Source: CALODP01 sp942492055 (GTDB lineage Bacteria; Bacteroidota; Ignavibacteria; Ignavibacteriales; Melioribacteraceae). Taken from it: a stretch of DNA of 64,000 bases. The DNA is taken from the NCBI GenBank assembly GCA_942492055.1, contig CALODP010000015.1, positions 744,001-808,000 of the forward strand. The letters run 5' to 3'. The notes under the pieces were generated by a model that was given only the letters and a program-made list of their open reading frames with translations, was not told where the DNA came from and searched no databases. Both the position numbers and the translations under genes were made by a program. Below, one piece after another: positions 8,970 through 17,665 of this stretch. How positions within the stretch are numbered: the first letter of the stretch is position 1; each line of letters begins with the position of its first letter.

Positions 8970-9515
8970 TTAAGGGACCAGAATAGCGGCGGCAACAACT
9001 GTAGTCCATAATCCGTCTTTATCACCTCTTGCGGATTGTGTAATATTAGTTGTTTCCACAATTTTTCCCGACATTTTAAAAACCTGTTCTCTTTCGTTCC
9101 AGGCCTTATCAGGGTCGAAATCAATACCTAAGGTTGTGGCCAACATGCTTGCTGCCAAATCTTCGGCATAATCACCGGCTACTTCTTCGCTCTCTCCGAA
9201 AGGATGATGCTCCGAAAGATAACCGTACATATTTTTGTCTTCCGGTAACGCAACACCGATAGACGCGGCTATTTGTCTGTTAGGTTCATTAGTAGCGTTT
9301 CTTGCTATTACGGCGTGCACTATCTGTCCGGGTTTCATATGCTCAAGCCCTTCTTCAATAGAAATCTTTTTACAGCCGATCGGGAAAATACTACTTACAC
9401 TAACCAAATTATATTTCTGAATCATAGCGTCTCTTAAGGCCGCCTCAAAAGATGCCAAATATTCTTTGTGAACACCTACACCTTTTGTGAAAAATATTTT
9501 AGTCGGTACGTACAA
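8970..9515 (-). CDS. pdaD: Pyruvoyl-dependent arginine decarboxylase
   Basis: A 181-residue proenzyme of the PvlArgDC family that decarboxylates arginine to agmatine, the first step of one polyamine route. The self-cleavage site is the Ser-Ser pair in LVSVSSIFP (residues 41-42), which generates the pyruvoyl group on the new beta-chain N-terminus; the downstream IGCKKI, AVIARNAT and LATTLGIDFD segments match the family. The start is a TTG preceded by AGGAG about nine bases away. It is 17 bp downstream of tyrS and is probably co-transcribed with smpB and tyrS. Agmatine-derived polyamines fit with speG at 55038. Confidence 0.93.
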   Translation of the reverse strand: MYVPTKIFFTKGVGVHKEYLASFEAALRDAMIQKYNLVSVSSIFPIGCKKISIEEGLEHMKPGQIVHAVIARNATNEPNRQIAASIGVALPEDKNMYGYLSEHHPFGESEEVAGDYAEDLAASMLATTLGIDFDPDKAWNEREQVFKMSGKIVETTNITQSARGDKDGLWTTVVAAAILVP

Positions 9516-9532
9516 TTCTTGCGTCTCCTGAA

Positions 9533-10765
9533 CTAATTAGTTAATAACTTGATAAATTTTCTTTTACCAACCTTTAAAATTTGTTCTTTATCGAACTTCA
9601 CAATAGTTTTGAAATCAGTTATTTTTTCACCGTCTAATGTAACGCCCCCTTGTTGAATCATTCTGCGTGCTTCACCGTTAGAAGGGGAAAATCCTACTGT
9701 TACAATCAATTGCAATAATCCGGCTTCGGTTTCGCCCGCTTCCGGTCTATATTCCGGCATGTCATCCGGAATCCCTTTATTTATGAAAATCTTGTCAAAT
9801 TCAGCTTCGGCTTCCGTAGCAGCTTCTTTGGAATAATACATTTCGACAAATTTTCTGGCCAAGGCTCTTTTTATATCTCTCGGGTTTGTCGAAGGCTCTT
9901 TTAAAGCCGCTTCAATTTCTTTTAACTCATTGTTCGGAATATCTGTTCCAAGCTCATAGTAAGTATATATTAATTCATCCGGAATTGAAAGTGTTCTGCC
10001 GTAAATATCTTTAGGAAGATCACTGATTCCGATATAATTGTCGTAAGATTTACTCATTTTTTCAACACCATCTGTTCCAACCAATAATGGCATCGTAAGA
10101 ATAACCTGTGGTTCAAGTCCGTGTTCTCTCTGAATATCACGTCCTACAAGGAGATTAAACTTCTGATCTGTTCCTCCTAATTCCACATCCGATTTAATAG
10201 CTACAGAATCCATTGCCTGAGCAAGTGGATATAGGAACTCGTGCATGCTGATTGCAACACCCGATTTGAATCTCTTTGTAAAATCGTCCCTTTCCAACAT
10301 TCTGGCAACCGTATATTTCGACGCTAATTTGATTACGTCGTTAAAATCCATTTTGCCAAGCCACTCGGAATTGTAAACAATTTTTGTTTTATCCTGATCC
10401 AGTATTTTGGAGGCCTGTTCGAAATAAGATTTTGCGTTCTCCAATACTTCTTCACGGGTTAATGCCGGACGGGTACTGTTTCTTCCGGATGGATCTCCGA
10501 TCATAGCTGTAAAATCACCTATGATTAGTATAGCCTGATGTCCCAAAGCCTGAAACTGAGCGAGTTTTCTTAGAACAACCGAATGTCCGAGATGAAGATC
10601 CGGTCTTGTAGGGTCACATCCCAATTTGATGTTCAATGGTTTCCCTTCGACCGAAGATTTTTCAAGTTTCTTGACGAGCTCTTCTTCAGGGATAATCTCG
10701 CTAGCGCCTCGTCTGATTATATCCATCTGTTCCTGAACACTTGGAAAACTTATTTTTGCAGACAC
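9533..10765 (-). CDS. tyrS: Tyrosyl-tRNA synthetase
   Basis: A 410-residue class I aminoacyl-tRNA synthetase charging tRNA-Tyr. The HIGH-type motif is HLGH (residues 58-61), the KMSKS loop is exact (236-240), and the tyrosine-pocket region carries DVELGGTDQKFN. The last ~65 residues form an S4-like RNA-binding domain (PSNGEARRMIQQGGV). The start is GTG with AAGGAG upstream. It lies 14 bp after smpB on the same strand and 17 bp before pdaD. Confidence 0.97.
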   Translation of the reverse strand: MSAKISFPSVQEQMDIIRRGASEIIPEEELVKKLEKSSVEGKPLNIKLGCDPTRPDLHLGHSVVLRKLAQFQALGHQAILIIGDFTAMIGDPSGRNSTRPALTREEVLENAKSYFEQASKILDQDKTKIVYNSEWLGKMDFNDVIKLASKYTVARMLERDDFTKRFKSGVAISMHEFLYPLAQAMDSVAIKSDVELGGTDQKFNLLVGRDIQREHGLEPQVILTMPLLVGTDGVEKMSKSYDNYIGISDLPKDIYGRTLSIPDELIYTYYELGTDIPNNELKEIEAALKEPSTNPRDIKRALARKFVEMYYSKEAATEAEAEFDKIFINKGIPDDMPEYRPEAGETEAGLLQLIVTVGFSPSNGEARRMIQQGGVTLDGEKITDFKTIVKFDKEQILKVGKRKFIKLLTN

Positions 10766-10779
10766 TTACTTAACTCCTT

Positions 10780-11238
10780 TTAATATTTTACTCTTCTTTC
10801 CATTTCCCTTTGCATATCTTTCTTAGCGATTGTTTCTCGCTTGTCGTATGTTTTCTTTCCCTGGGCAACCGCCAATTCAACTTTAACTTTTCCTTCTCGG
10901 AAATATAATCGTAATGGAACTAATGTGAGTCCTTTCTCTTCCGTCTTAATTCGGAGCTTACGAATTTCTCCTTTTTTTAGTAAAAGCTTTCTTTTTCTCA
11001 ACGGTTCATGGTTGAAGATATTTCCTTGTTTATATTCACTAATATGAGCGTTAACTAGCCACACTTCTCCGTCACGTATCGTAGCGTACGCGTCCGATAA
11101 ATTTGCTCTTCCTTCCCGCAAGGCCTTTACTTCGGTTCCTACCAGCGAAATTCCCGCTTCAATCTTTTGAACAATGAAATATTCGTGGAATGCCCGGCGG
11201 TTTGCGGTTATATTTTTCTCTTCTGTTTCTTTAGCCAT
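10780..11238 (-). CDS. smpB: SsrA-binding protein SmpB
   Basis: A 152-residue partner of tmRNA in ribosome rescue. Diagnostic segments are NRRAFHEYFIVQKIEAGISLVGTEVK (N-terminal barrel, positions 13 onward), EYKQGN and the basic tail ending KKDMQREMERRVKY. An upstream ATG at 11289 would add a 17-residue extension with no homology; the start at 11238 (MAKE...) gives the normal family length. It is first of a three-gene minus-strand cluster. The tmRNA gene itself is not in this window. Confidence 0.96.
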   Translation of the reverse strand: MAKETEEKNITANRRAFHEYFIVQKIEAGISLVGTEVKALREGRANLSDAYATIRDGEVWLVNAHISEYKQGNIFNHEPLRKRKLLLKKGEIRKLRIKTEEKGLTLVPLRLYFREGKVKVELAVAQGKKTYDKRETIAKKDMQREMERRVKY

Positions 11239-11528
11239 GATAATTAAAACGCAAATGACAAAATTATTCCTATGTGCAAATAAATGCAAATATTATCTTT
11301 TCTGAAACAGAAATATGAAAATATGTTTAATTATTTTGGAATAACCGATGAGATAATTAAATTTATTATTCATAAGAATCGGTCGTTATGAATTTCTATT
11401 CACTTTCGAATTTGTAATATTTCCGTTTGGATTTTTTTGCTTATTGCAATATTTTGTTAAGCTTATTTGTATAAATCACTTTTACATCTCTAAAAGCGAA
11501 ATATGCTTATTATTTTGAGGGCTATATT
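11239..11528. other. Divergent intergenic region
   Basis: This AT-rich 290-base gap separates the smpB cluster (minus) from the MFS gene (plus) and must hold both promoters. No confident promoter boxes, hairpins or RNA genes are visible. Confidence 0.5.
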
Positions 11529-12797
11529 ATGTTGAATTTTCAGAAGAAATTATCCAATCCTTTCTACGCGGTTCTGAGTCTACCAGCAACCGCTATGGGG
11601 TTTGCTCTTTCAATTCAAATTGCCGCGCTAAGCTGGATAATGAACACTCAATACGGTTTCGATATTCACGAAGTCGGTATTGTTTGGGCTGCCGGCCCTA
11701 TTGCCGGAATTTTAGGACAACCGATTGTAGGCTTGATCAGTGATAATGTCTGGTTTTGGGGAGGAAGAAGACGCCCATTCATTGTTATAGGGGCTACTCT
11801 CGCCGGACTTATGCTTTTCGCTCTTCCTAATATCGATAAGATAAATGATTTCTTCGGTATCGGAAGTCTTATTGTGGTTGCTTCCGCTGTGGCACTTACT
11901 TTGGATCTTGCTATTAATATCAGTTTCAATCCTACACGTTCCATTATTGCCGATGTTACTCCCGACGGAGTTCCTCGTACAAAAGGATACACCTGGATGC
12001 AAACCGTTTCCGGAACCTTCGGGGTGTTGGCTTACGCAATCGGAGCAATCTGGGGGAATTATACCTTAATATACTTCGGTGTTTTCCTCGTTTTCTTTTT
12101 CTCTATCCTTCCGATTTTCTTTATCGAAGAACCTCGAAAACTTGCCGACGCTCAAGAGGAGGGGGAAGAGAAAAAAGCTGCTTCCAAAACCGATTGGAAA
12201 GAATTGATGAAAATCTATATCGCTCACGGATTTTCATGGATCGGTGTTCAAACGATGTTTGTCTACGCCATTATATATATTAAGCAAAAGATGTTCGGCG
12301 TTGTCGATTTTCAGGAAAAACTTTCTCCCGAAATCGATATGCAGATCGGTCAGATAATTGCCATTTCTTTCCTTATTCTGAACGCTGTCGGGGCTATTCT
12401 ACCCGCTTTTGTGCTAGAGCCCCTTACCGAAAAACTTGGCCGTGTGCGTACTCATCTGCTTTGCCTTGGTGTTATGGCTCTTGCCTATCTTGGTATTGTT
12501 GTTTTCGGAAAGTCTCCGATAAGCCTTTATATACTTATGGGATTTGCCGGAATCGGTTGGGCCGCTATCGTAAGTTTGCCATTCGCGATAATGTCTGAAA
12601 AGGTAGATAAAAGCAGAATGGGATATTTTATGGGGATATTTAATCTCTCCGTAGTTCTTCCGCAGCTGGTTGTCTCTCTTGTTCTTGGATTCCTTATCGG
12701 TTGGGTGGAAGACAAAAACATGATTTTCATCATCAGTGGTATATCCTTGGCAATATCAACTTTCCTATGGCTATTGGTAAAGGATAGTAAAAAATAA
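11529..12797 (+). CDS. MFS transporter, SLC45/maltose-sucrose-type
   Basis: A 422-residue inner-membrane protein with about 12 transmembrane segments. The motifs match the sugar:proton symporter branch resembling SLC45 and bacterial maltose permeases: the GPIAGILGQPIVGLISD signature, GGRRRPFI after helix 2, and DLAINISFNPTRSIIAD around helix 4. Start ATG is preceded by GAGGG. It is transcribed alone with its own promoter region and a strong terminator; no sugar-utilisation genes sit next to it, so the substrate is not deducible. Confidence 0.82.
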   Translation: MLNFQKKLSNPFYAVLSLPATAMGFALSIQIAALSWIMNTQYGFDIHEVGIVWAAGPIAGILGQPIVGLISDNVWFWGGRRRPFIVIGATLAGLMLFALPNIDKINDFFGIGSLIVVASAVALTLDLAINISFNPTRSIIADVTPDGVPRTKGYTWMQTVSGTFGVLAYAIGAIWGNYTLIYFGVFLVFFFSILPIFFIEEPRKLADAQEEGEEKKAASKTDWKELMKIYIAHGFSWIGVQTMFVYAIIYIKQKMFGVVDFQEKLSPEIDMQIGQIIAISFLILNAVGAILPAFVLEPLTEKLGRVRTHLLCLGVMALAYLGIVVFGKSPISLYILMGFAGIGWAAIVSLPFAIMSEKVDKSRMGYFMGIFNLSVVLPQLVVSLVLGFLIGWVEDKNMIFIISGISLAISTFLWLLVKDSKK

Positions 12798-12808
12798 ATT
12801 TTCATGAG

Positions 12809-12836
12809 ACCCGGTTTTTCGCCGGGTTTTCTTTTT
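12809..12836 (+). terminator. Intrinsic terminator after the MFS gene
   Basis: ACCCGG (12809-12814) pairs with CCGGGT (12822-12827), followed by a T-rich run TTTCTTTTT. It ends a monocistronic unit. Confidence 0.85.
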
Positions 12837-13112
12837 CCCAACATCTTCCCGTAACGAACTTTCCTAAGAGAAAAACTCTCGAAAAACCATTCGAAATTCA
12901 TCAATCGAAAATCTATAAAGCAGAGATATTTTGTCTTATGCAAAATAATAGTCTAAGACCTCATTCTTTTGGAAAACCAAAGTGAACTAAGATCGTTTTT
13001 CAAAAAGATTTCATGATACATTGAAAATATAAAATATATGATATAAATTATATCTCAAATTCAAAATATTTATTACGTTTATATAGTAAAATAATAGTAA
13101 TACGGAGTAATG
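12837..13112. other. Intergenic region upstream of the lipoprotein operon
   Basis: AT-rich, with no ORF or RNA gene recognised. It probably carries the promoter of the four-lipoprotein operon. Confidence 0.5.
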
Positions 13113-14060
13113 ATGAAGTCAAAAATAGTTTATTTGTTACTTTCTTTATTCTTAGTGACGGCTTGCTCAACAGTTAAGCCTCCGATAACAAAGGTTGTAG
13201 AGCAAAAGAAGGAAACAAAATCGAAAGCGCTGCAGGAAACAAAAGAGCGTTTTCTCAAGAAGAAAGTTGCCATAGCAAGATTTAGCAATGAAACAAAGTA
13301 CGGAAAAGGGTTTTTCTATAACGCCAAAGAGGATCGTCTCGGGAAGCAGGCTATGGATATCCTTTCTTCCAAACTTACTTCTACCGGCAAATTTGTTATG
13401 CTCGAAAGAAGTGATCTTGAACATCTGGCCAAAGAAAAAAATATCGCCAAGCTCGACGGAAATAATATACCGGCTGATTTTCTGATTTTGGGATCTGTTT
13501 CCGAATTCGGAAGAAAGGCAACTAGTGATGTTGGCGTTTTTAGCAGAAAGAAAAAACAGACAGCTTACTGCAAAGTTTATGTGAGATTGGTTGACGTAAA
13601 CACCGGTCAGATAATCTATTCCGAAGAGGGAGCCGGAGAAGCCTTTTCCGAGGCTGAAACCGTACTTGGTGTAGGGGATAAAGCCGGATATGACGCTACA
13701 TTAAATGATAAGGTTATCTCGGCAGCTATTACTAAGCTTGTAAATAATTTGGTGAATAATCTTCTGGATAATCCTTGGCGCTCTTATCTGTTATCGGTTG
13801 ATAACGGAAGTTATATAATCGCAGGCGGAGAAAAACAAGGTATTAAAGTAGGGGATACATTTACTATTTACAAAAGAGGAAAGAAAGTTGTAAATCCTCA
13901 AACCAATGTGGAAATTGAACTTCCGGGCACTAAGCTAGGAAAGATACGTGTAGATAGTTTGATTCCGGGGGATGTAAACAGCGAATTATCCTATTGCTCT
14001 AAGGTTTCGGGAGAGTTACCTATAGATAATTTCTCAGATTATTACATTCAAGAAAAATAA
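13113..14060 (+). CDS. CsgG/HfaB-family lipoprotein
   Basis: A 315-residue lipoprotein with lipobox VTAC. The CsgG-type core includes KVAIARFSNETKYG, the MDILSSKLTSTGKFVMLERSD stretch and an alternating beta segment around KKKQTAYCKVYVRLVDVNTGQII. CsgG forms the outer-membrane curli export channel, but many CsgG-family proteins act in other envelope settings, and no curli genes are present. ATG at 13110 and ATG at 13113 are tandem; GGAG at 13104-13107 favours 13113. It opens an operon whose other members (DUF4810, DUF799) are known companions of this family, so a multi-lipoprotein outer-membrane assembly is likely. Confidence 0.85.
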   Translation: MKSKIVYLLLSLFLVTACSTVKPPITKVVEQKKETKSKALQETKERFLKKKVAIARFSNETKYGKGFFYNAKEDRLGKQAMDILSSKLTSTGKFVMLERSDLEHLAKEKNIAKLDGNNIPADFLILGSVSEFGRKATSDVGVFSRKKKQTAYCKVYVRLVDVNTGQIIYSEEGAGEAFSEAETVLGVGDKAGYDATLNDKVISAAITKLVNNLVNNLLDNPWRSYLLSVDNGSYIIAGGEKQGIKVGDTFTIYKRGKKVVNPQTNVEIELPGTKLGKIRVDSLIPGDVNSELSYCSKVSGELPIDNFSDYYIQEK

Positions 14061-14071
14061 TGGAAGGAATT

Positions 14072-14362
14072 ATGAAAAAAAGTTTGTTAGTCGCAGTTCT
14101 CGTTGTTCTATGCGTCGGTTGCGGTGGTTACTCAACCGGTATAGTTCACAAAATAGAAAAAGGTTATCTCAAGTTCGTAGGTGATACTTATAACGTCACT
14201 TTTCAACTTGATGAGGGGAGCATAACTTCACTTGAAGAAGAAGTTGAGCTATATGAAGTAAAACCGGGGAAATATAAAATCTCGGTTTACAGAGATAATC
14301 AGAAAATTGTTGAGAAGATAATTTTAGTTGATGATCAAATAACTGTAGAAATAGAGGTGTAA
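14072..14362 (+). CDS. Small lipoprotein in CsgG-DUF4810-DUF799 operon
   Basis: A 96-residue protein with a lipoprotein signal (VLCVGCGG). The mature part is short and beta-rich, with a PGKYKISVYRD segment resembling PEGA-like strands. An upstream in-frame ATG at 14060 overlaps the previous stop, but GGAAGG lies just before the ATG at 14072, which is taken as the start. Its stop overlaps the next start (TAATG). Function is not known; co-expression with the CsgG-like protein suggests a role in the same complex. Confidence 0.75.
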   Translation: MKKSLLVAVLVVLCVGCGGYSTGIVHKIEKGYLKFVGDTYNVTFQLDEGSITSLEEEVELYEVKPGKYKISVYRDNQKIVEKIILVDDQITVEIEV

Positions 14363-14712
14363 TGAAAAAGTTTGCAATTTTGGCTATTCTTTCTGTCTTT
14401 GTGTTTACCGGATGTTCCGGAACCAAAGGATTATACTACTGGGGGGATTACTCGGAAACTCTTTATGATATGAAAAAGGATAATACTTCCAAAACAAGAC
14501 TAAAACATCGTCGCGAATTGGAAAAGATTATTAACAGAGCTGAAGATAGGGATGAAAAAGTTGCTCCCGGTATTTACGCGGAATACGGGATGATGTTAAT
14601 AAGAGAAAACAAAATTGAGAAGGGGATAGAGCAACTCAAAAAAGAGGTTGTGAATTATCCCGAATCAGCTGTTTTTATTGAAAAGTATATCAAAGAAGTT
14701 GAGGGGGAGTAA
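14362..14712 (+). CDS. DUF4810-family lipoprotein
   Basis: A 116-residue lipoprotein (lipobox FTGC). After the lipid anchor it has LYYWGDYSETLYDM, the hallmark aromatic segment of DUF4810, and then a TPR-like helical stretch (APGIYAEYGMMLI, then IEKGIEQLKKEV). It overlaps the preceding gene by one base and precedes the DUF799 gene by 3 bp. DUF4810 proteins usually lie between CsgG-like and DUF799 genes, as here. The molecular role of the family is unknown. Confidence 0.82.
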   Translation: MKKFAILAILSVFVFTGCSGTKGLYYWGDYSETLYDMKKDNTSKTRLKHRRELEKIINRAEDRDEKVAPGIYAEYGMMLIRENKIEKGIEQLKKEVVNYPESAVFIEKYIKEVEGE

Positions 14713-14715
14713 TTA

Positions 14716-15399
14716 ATGAAAGCAGGACGAGTATTAATCTTATTAGTATTGTCATTCTCAATGATAGGTTGTGCCAAATACATTACTAAGGAGGAGTTTG
14801 CCCCTGAAATGTATAAGAACCAACCATTGAGTATTTTGGTTTTGCCTCCTATTAATGAGTCTACCGATGTTGAAGCAAAGGATTTTTATCCGGCAACAAT
14901 TGCGGAGCCTTTAACAAATAGCGGATATTATGTTTATCCTATTGAGGTTATTACCGATGTGTTGCAAAAAGAAGGACTCTCAGATACCGAATCGATGTTT
15001 GATGTCCCTATCGAAAAGTATAAGGAGTTTTTCGGTGCCGACGCAGTTATGTACGTCAGAATTCTTAAATGGGATACAGTCTATTTAATCACTTCCGGTA
15101 GTGTTACGGTTCATATTGCCGCTGAGATTAAATCCACGGATACCGGCGAAGTTCTTTGGTTCTACGACGATGTAGTATCCGTTAGTACTTCCGGCTCCGA
15201 CGGCGGAATGGGCGGATTTGCCGGGCTTATTGCGCAAGCGGTAACTACGGCAATCAACACCGCAACTCAGCAATATATTTCTTTGGCTCAGGAAGCGAAC
15301 AAAACCGTTTTCAGTGCCATACCTTACGGGCATTATCATCCGAAATGCGGAAAAGATCAGAAAATGAGAATTAAGAAAAAAGACGCGGTAAAAAAATAG
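14716..15399 (+). CDS. DUF799 (GNA1162-like) lipoprotein
   Basis: A 227-residue lipoprotein with lipobox MIGC. The mature region carries the GNA1162 family pattern ILVLPPINESTDVEAKDFY, TIAEPLTNSGYYVYP and FGADAVMYVRILKWDT; the fold is related to TolB N-terminal/CsgG-type alpha/beta proteins. The C-terminus is basic. It is the last gene of the four-lipoprotein operon. The arrangement resembles the neisserial NMB1162-1164 lipoproteins; function is unknown but outer-membrane location is likely. Confidence 0.85.
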   Translation: MKAGRVLILLVLSFSMIGCAKYITKEEFAPEMYKNQPLSILVLPPINESTDVEAKDFYPATIAEPLTNSGYYVYPIEVITDVLQKEGLSDTESMFDVPIEKYKEFFGADAVMYVRILKWDTVYLITSGSVTVHIAAEIKSTDTGEVLWFYDDVVSVSTSGSDGGMGGFAGLIAQAVTTAINTATQQYISLAQEANKTVFSAIPYGHYHPKCGKDQKMRIKKKDAVKK

Positions 15400-15606
15400 A
15401 AGAAGTTCACGCCTTATAATAAAGGGATTTGCTTCGGAAAGAATAGTAAGTGCTTTATCAGAATAATTGTCCTATAGAAGTTTTAAATCTGATAATATTA
15501 CTTTTTCTTCCGGCGCGATCCCTTTTTTTATTTATTCTCTTATATCTCTTTCCTCCGCTCAGCTCCTTTCCCTCGGATGGAATAGGGATTTATTTATCGG
15601 TTTACT

Positions 15607-16080
15607 ATTGAGAATACTTTCTATGCTATTGAGAACTATTTATATGTCCCTCCAAAATGTTTCGATACTCCCGATCCCTGTTTCGTCCCCGTAAAAAACA
15701 TTTTCGATACTGTTCCGAAATAGCCGGAAGTGGGCAAAATCAATTTCGAAGGAATATATCTTAGTTGTTATATCGTGAAGATCTGTTTCGGAGAGGATGG
15801 GAAGAATTTCGAAGGGAAATCTTTTCGGGAAAAAGTGTATCGAAACTCTTCCCGAGTGCATCGAAATAGTTCCGGAGGTCTTCGAAACTGTTCAAAACCT
15901 CTTCGAAATAGTTCTTTGTCTCGGCGAAACAATTCTTCGGGGCATCCGCGTAATTCCGAATTGTATCGATAATATTCCGATATATATCGAACTTGTTTTG
16001 AGTTATATCGAAAAGATTCCCATCTCAGGGGAAATAGTTCCGGAATGTGACGAAATAGTTCTAAAACGCTTCCGTTTAGG
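15607..16080 (+). repeat. Degenerate 21-bp-period tandem repeat tract
   Basis: Two blocks share a strict 21-bp period. Block 1 (about 15607-15735) has units starting at 15607 and 15628 (ATTGAGAA...) and TTTCGATACT-type units 42 bp apart. Block 2 has units beginning TCGAAA or close variants at 15840, 15861, 15882, 15903, 15924, 15945, 15966, 15987, 16008, 16029 and 16050: eleven consecutive units in exact phase. The consensus is roughly TCGAAATAGTTCCGnn followed by a variable stretch. Because 21 is a multiple of three, every open frame reads as heptapeptide repeats (for example EIVPEVF). An open frame at 15797-16084 could encode 95 residues, but its ribosome site is poor. Whether the tract is coding is undecided. 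It is not CRISPR: there are no unique spacers between conserved repeats. Confidence 0.8.
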
Positions 16081-16216
16081 ATAAAAAAGCTTGCCTTTTT
16101 GGAGTATTAATTTATCATTAATGATGTAATTCTTCTTTATGTGGATACGGAAAACCGCTCATAATCCGGAAAGATTTTCCAGGTGAATAATCTTAACACA
16201 ACCGAAGAGGTTTTGC

Positions 16217-16876
16217 ATGAAAACAAAGAGGGAACTTCCACGTCGAACGTATCGCTATACCGACGCCGAATTGCTGCAAATTTCCGATAAGTTTATAAAC
16301 AGCGCCAAAAGAGATATATCCGAATTCGAGAAATATGGTTACTCCGAAATTATTCTTTCCGAAATAATGGCCGAACGAGAGCTTTTTGCGAATATCGAAA
16401 GCGATACCGAAATGCTGGCCAATATAATTGATCTGAACGATGAGAAGGATAAATGCCGAAACAGGGTAATAGGTACAATAAAAACCATTCTCGTAAGGGT
16501 GGAGATAAAATCGGGGGAAGAGAGCAGTATTTACCGAAGGGCTTCGATAAGTAATATCTCGAAACTGACCGATGAGGAGTTGAGCAGAGAAACGGGGCGG
16601 ATGATCAATTTGATAAAGCCAATAATGGCTGATTACGCGGATGTAGGATTGGATAATTCCATGATGAGAGACGCTACAGCGTGGAAGGGGAAACTTGAGC
16701 GTACAATGGAAAGTAAGGCGCAGGCGGAGAAGGACAGAGAGATTAAAACAATCGAAAGGATAGAGGAAGGGAACAAGCTTTATAAAATGATCTGCAAAGT
16801 TTCGGCGATTGGAAAAGATATCTGGTATACGAAGAGTGAGGCGAAGTATAACGATTATCTTCTTTGCGAGAAATAA
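16217..16876 (+). CDS. Hypothetical helical protein following the 21-bp repeats
   Basis: A 219-residue, charged, mostly helical soluble protein with no signal peptide. No family is recognised. GAGG precedes the ATG. The sequence pattern is two helix pairs joined by ISKLTDEELSRETGRM and a closing WYTKSEAKYNDYLL. A similar helix layout and length occur in the protein at 45649 (aligned segments IVDLTKSQLRSMRL and HPEIYLEYQNTRKL), which suggests distant paralogues. It begins 140 bp after the repeat tract. Function is unknown. Confidence 0.7.
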   Translation: MKTKRELPRRTYRYTDAELLQISDKFINSAKRDISEFEKYGYSEIILSEIMAERELFANIESDTEMLANIIDLNDEKDKCRNRVIGTIKTILVRVEIKSGEESSIYRRASISNISKLTDEELSRETGRMINLIKPIMADYADVGLDNSMMRDATAWKGKLERTMESKAQAEKDREIKTIERIEEGNKLYKMICKVSAIGKDIWYTKSEAKYNDYLLCEK

Positions 16877-17237
16877 TTGGGTTTGAGTGGTCAGCTAAAT
16901 GTTTGTGCAGTTTAGTGAGACTGGTTTAGTTCATGGGGTTATTTGAAAATATATGGAATATACCAATTGCCGGGAGTAATGGAAAAACTTAAAGAGAGAT
17001 GGGAACAAATAGAAGAGTAGTATGTTAAAGGAGCATAGATTTAAGTGAATTATACTGCCTCATGTCATAATATCCCGTTCAAAGAGATTTGTTCGGGATA
17101 TTTATTTTCTACTTTTTGAAAGAAAATCTTAATTCCGGTATAAAAGCGGGAAAAATATATTGACAATAAAATTACTGAATGTTAAATTAAGTTCATCTCC
17201 GGCTTCTTCTTCTCAATTACTAAATAATAATTAAAAT
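16877..17237. other. Intergenic region with a terminator-like hairpin
   Basis: The ~360 bases contain no convincing gene. A stop-bounded stretch ending near 17020 reads QLPGVMEKLKERWEQIEE and may be a gene remnant, unidentifiable. An inverted repeat ATATCCCG (17070-17077) with CGGGATAT (17094-17101), followed by TTATTTTCT, is a likely terminator. Confidence 0.55.
17070..17110 (+). terminator. Probable intrinsic terminator
   Basis: An 8-bp stem ATATCCCG/CGGGATAT with a 16-base loop, followed by TTATTTTCT. It lies downstream of the hypothetical gene ending at 16876. Confidence 0.6.
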
Positions 17238-17255
17238 TTGGAGTGGCTAACAGCT

Positions 17256-17543
17256 ATGCCAGAAAAATTAATTGACAGAAAAACGGCTCGCATAATTTTG
17301 CGAAAATCATTAGCCCATATTACTGATGTTCCCGCTGAAGTTGACATCGAGGAGTTTTGTTTCGGGTTTTTCAACGACTATTATTATCCTTCCTTCATAA
17401 CCGCCCTAAAACTAAACATCAAAACATTCGACCCGAAAAGGAGATTACTGATTGATCTGACACCGGAAGTAGCGCAAAAATGGGTTTTCGGTAAGGAGTG
17501 TGTCGATTATATGCTGGAAAATGTATATCCTCCTCCGTTCTGA
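17256..17543 (+). CDS. Hypothetical small protein
   Basis: A 95-residue protein starting at ATG 17256; an in-frame TTG at 17238 would add six residues. GGAG lies at 17240-17243, which is too close for the TTG and rather far for the ATG. The C-terminal half contains LTPEVAQKWVFGKECVDYMLENVY. No family is recognised and there is no signal peptide or membrane segment. It stands alone between two intergenic regions, so coding status rests on ORF length and codon pattern. Confidence 0.5.
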   Translation: MPEKLIDRKTARIILRKSLAHITDVPAEVDIEEFCFGFFNDYYYPSFITALKLNIKTFDPKRRLLIDLTPEVAQKWVFGKECVDYMLENVYPPPF

Positions 17544-17665
17544 TCAATTTCTCAGATACCTAAATTGAGATTGTATTACAATAATGTAATTGTAAAAGTT
17601 CTATTTTTTATCTACATTAAACGACTTAATAATGCAGTAAAATAAAGAAAAAGAAGGGGTGAATA

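Noticed and set aside
15607..16080. CRISPR array
   Set aside because: The conserved core recurs every 21 bp with no unique spacers, and units drift; no cas genes are near.
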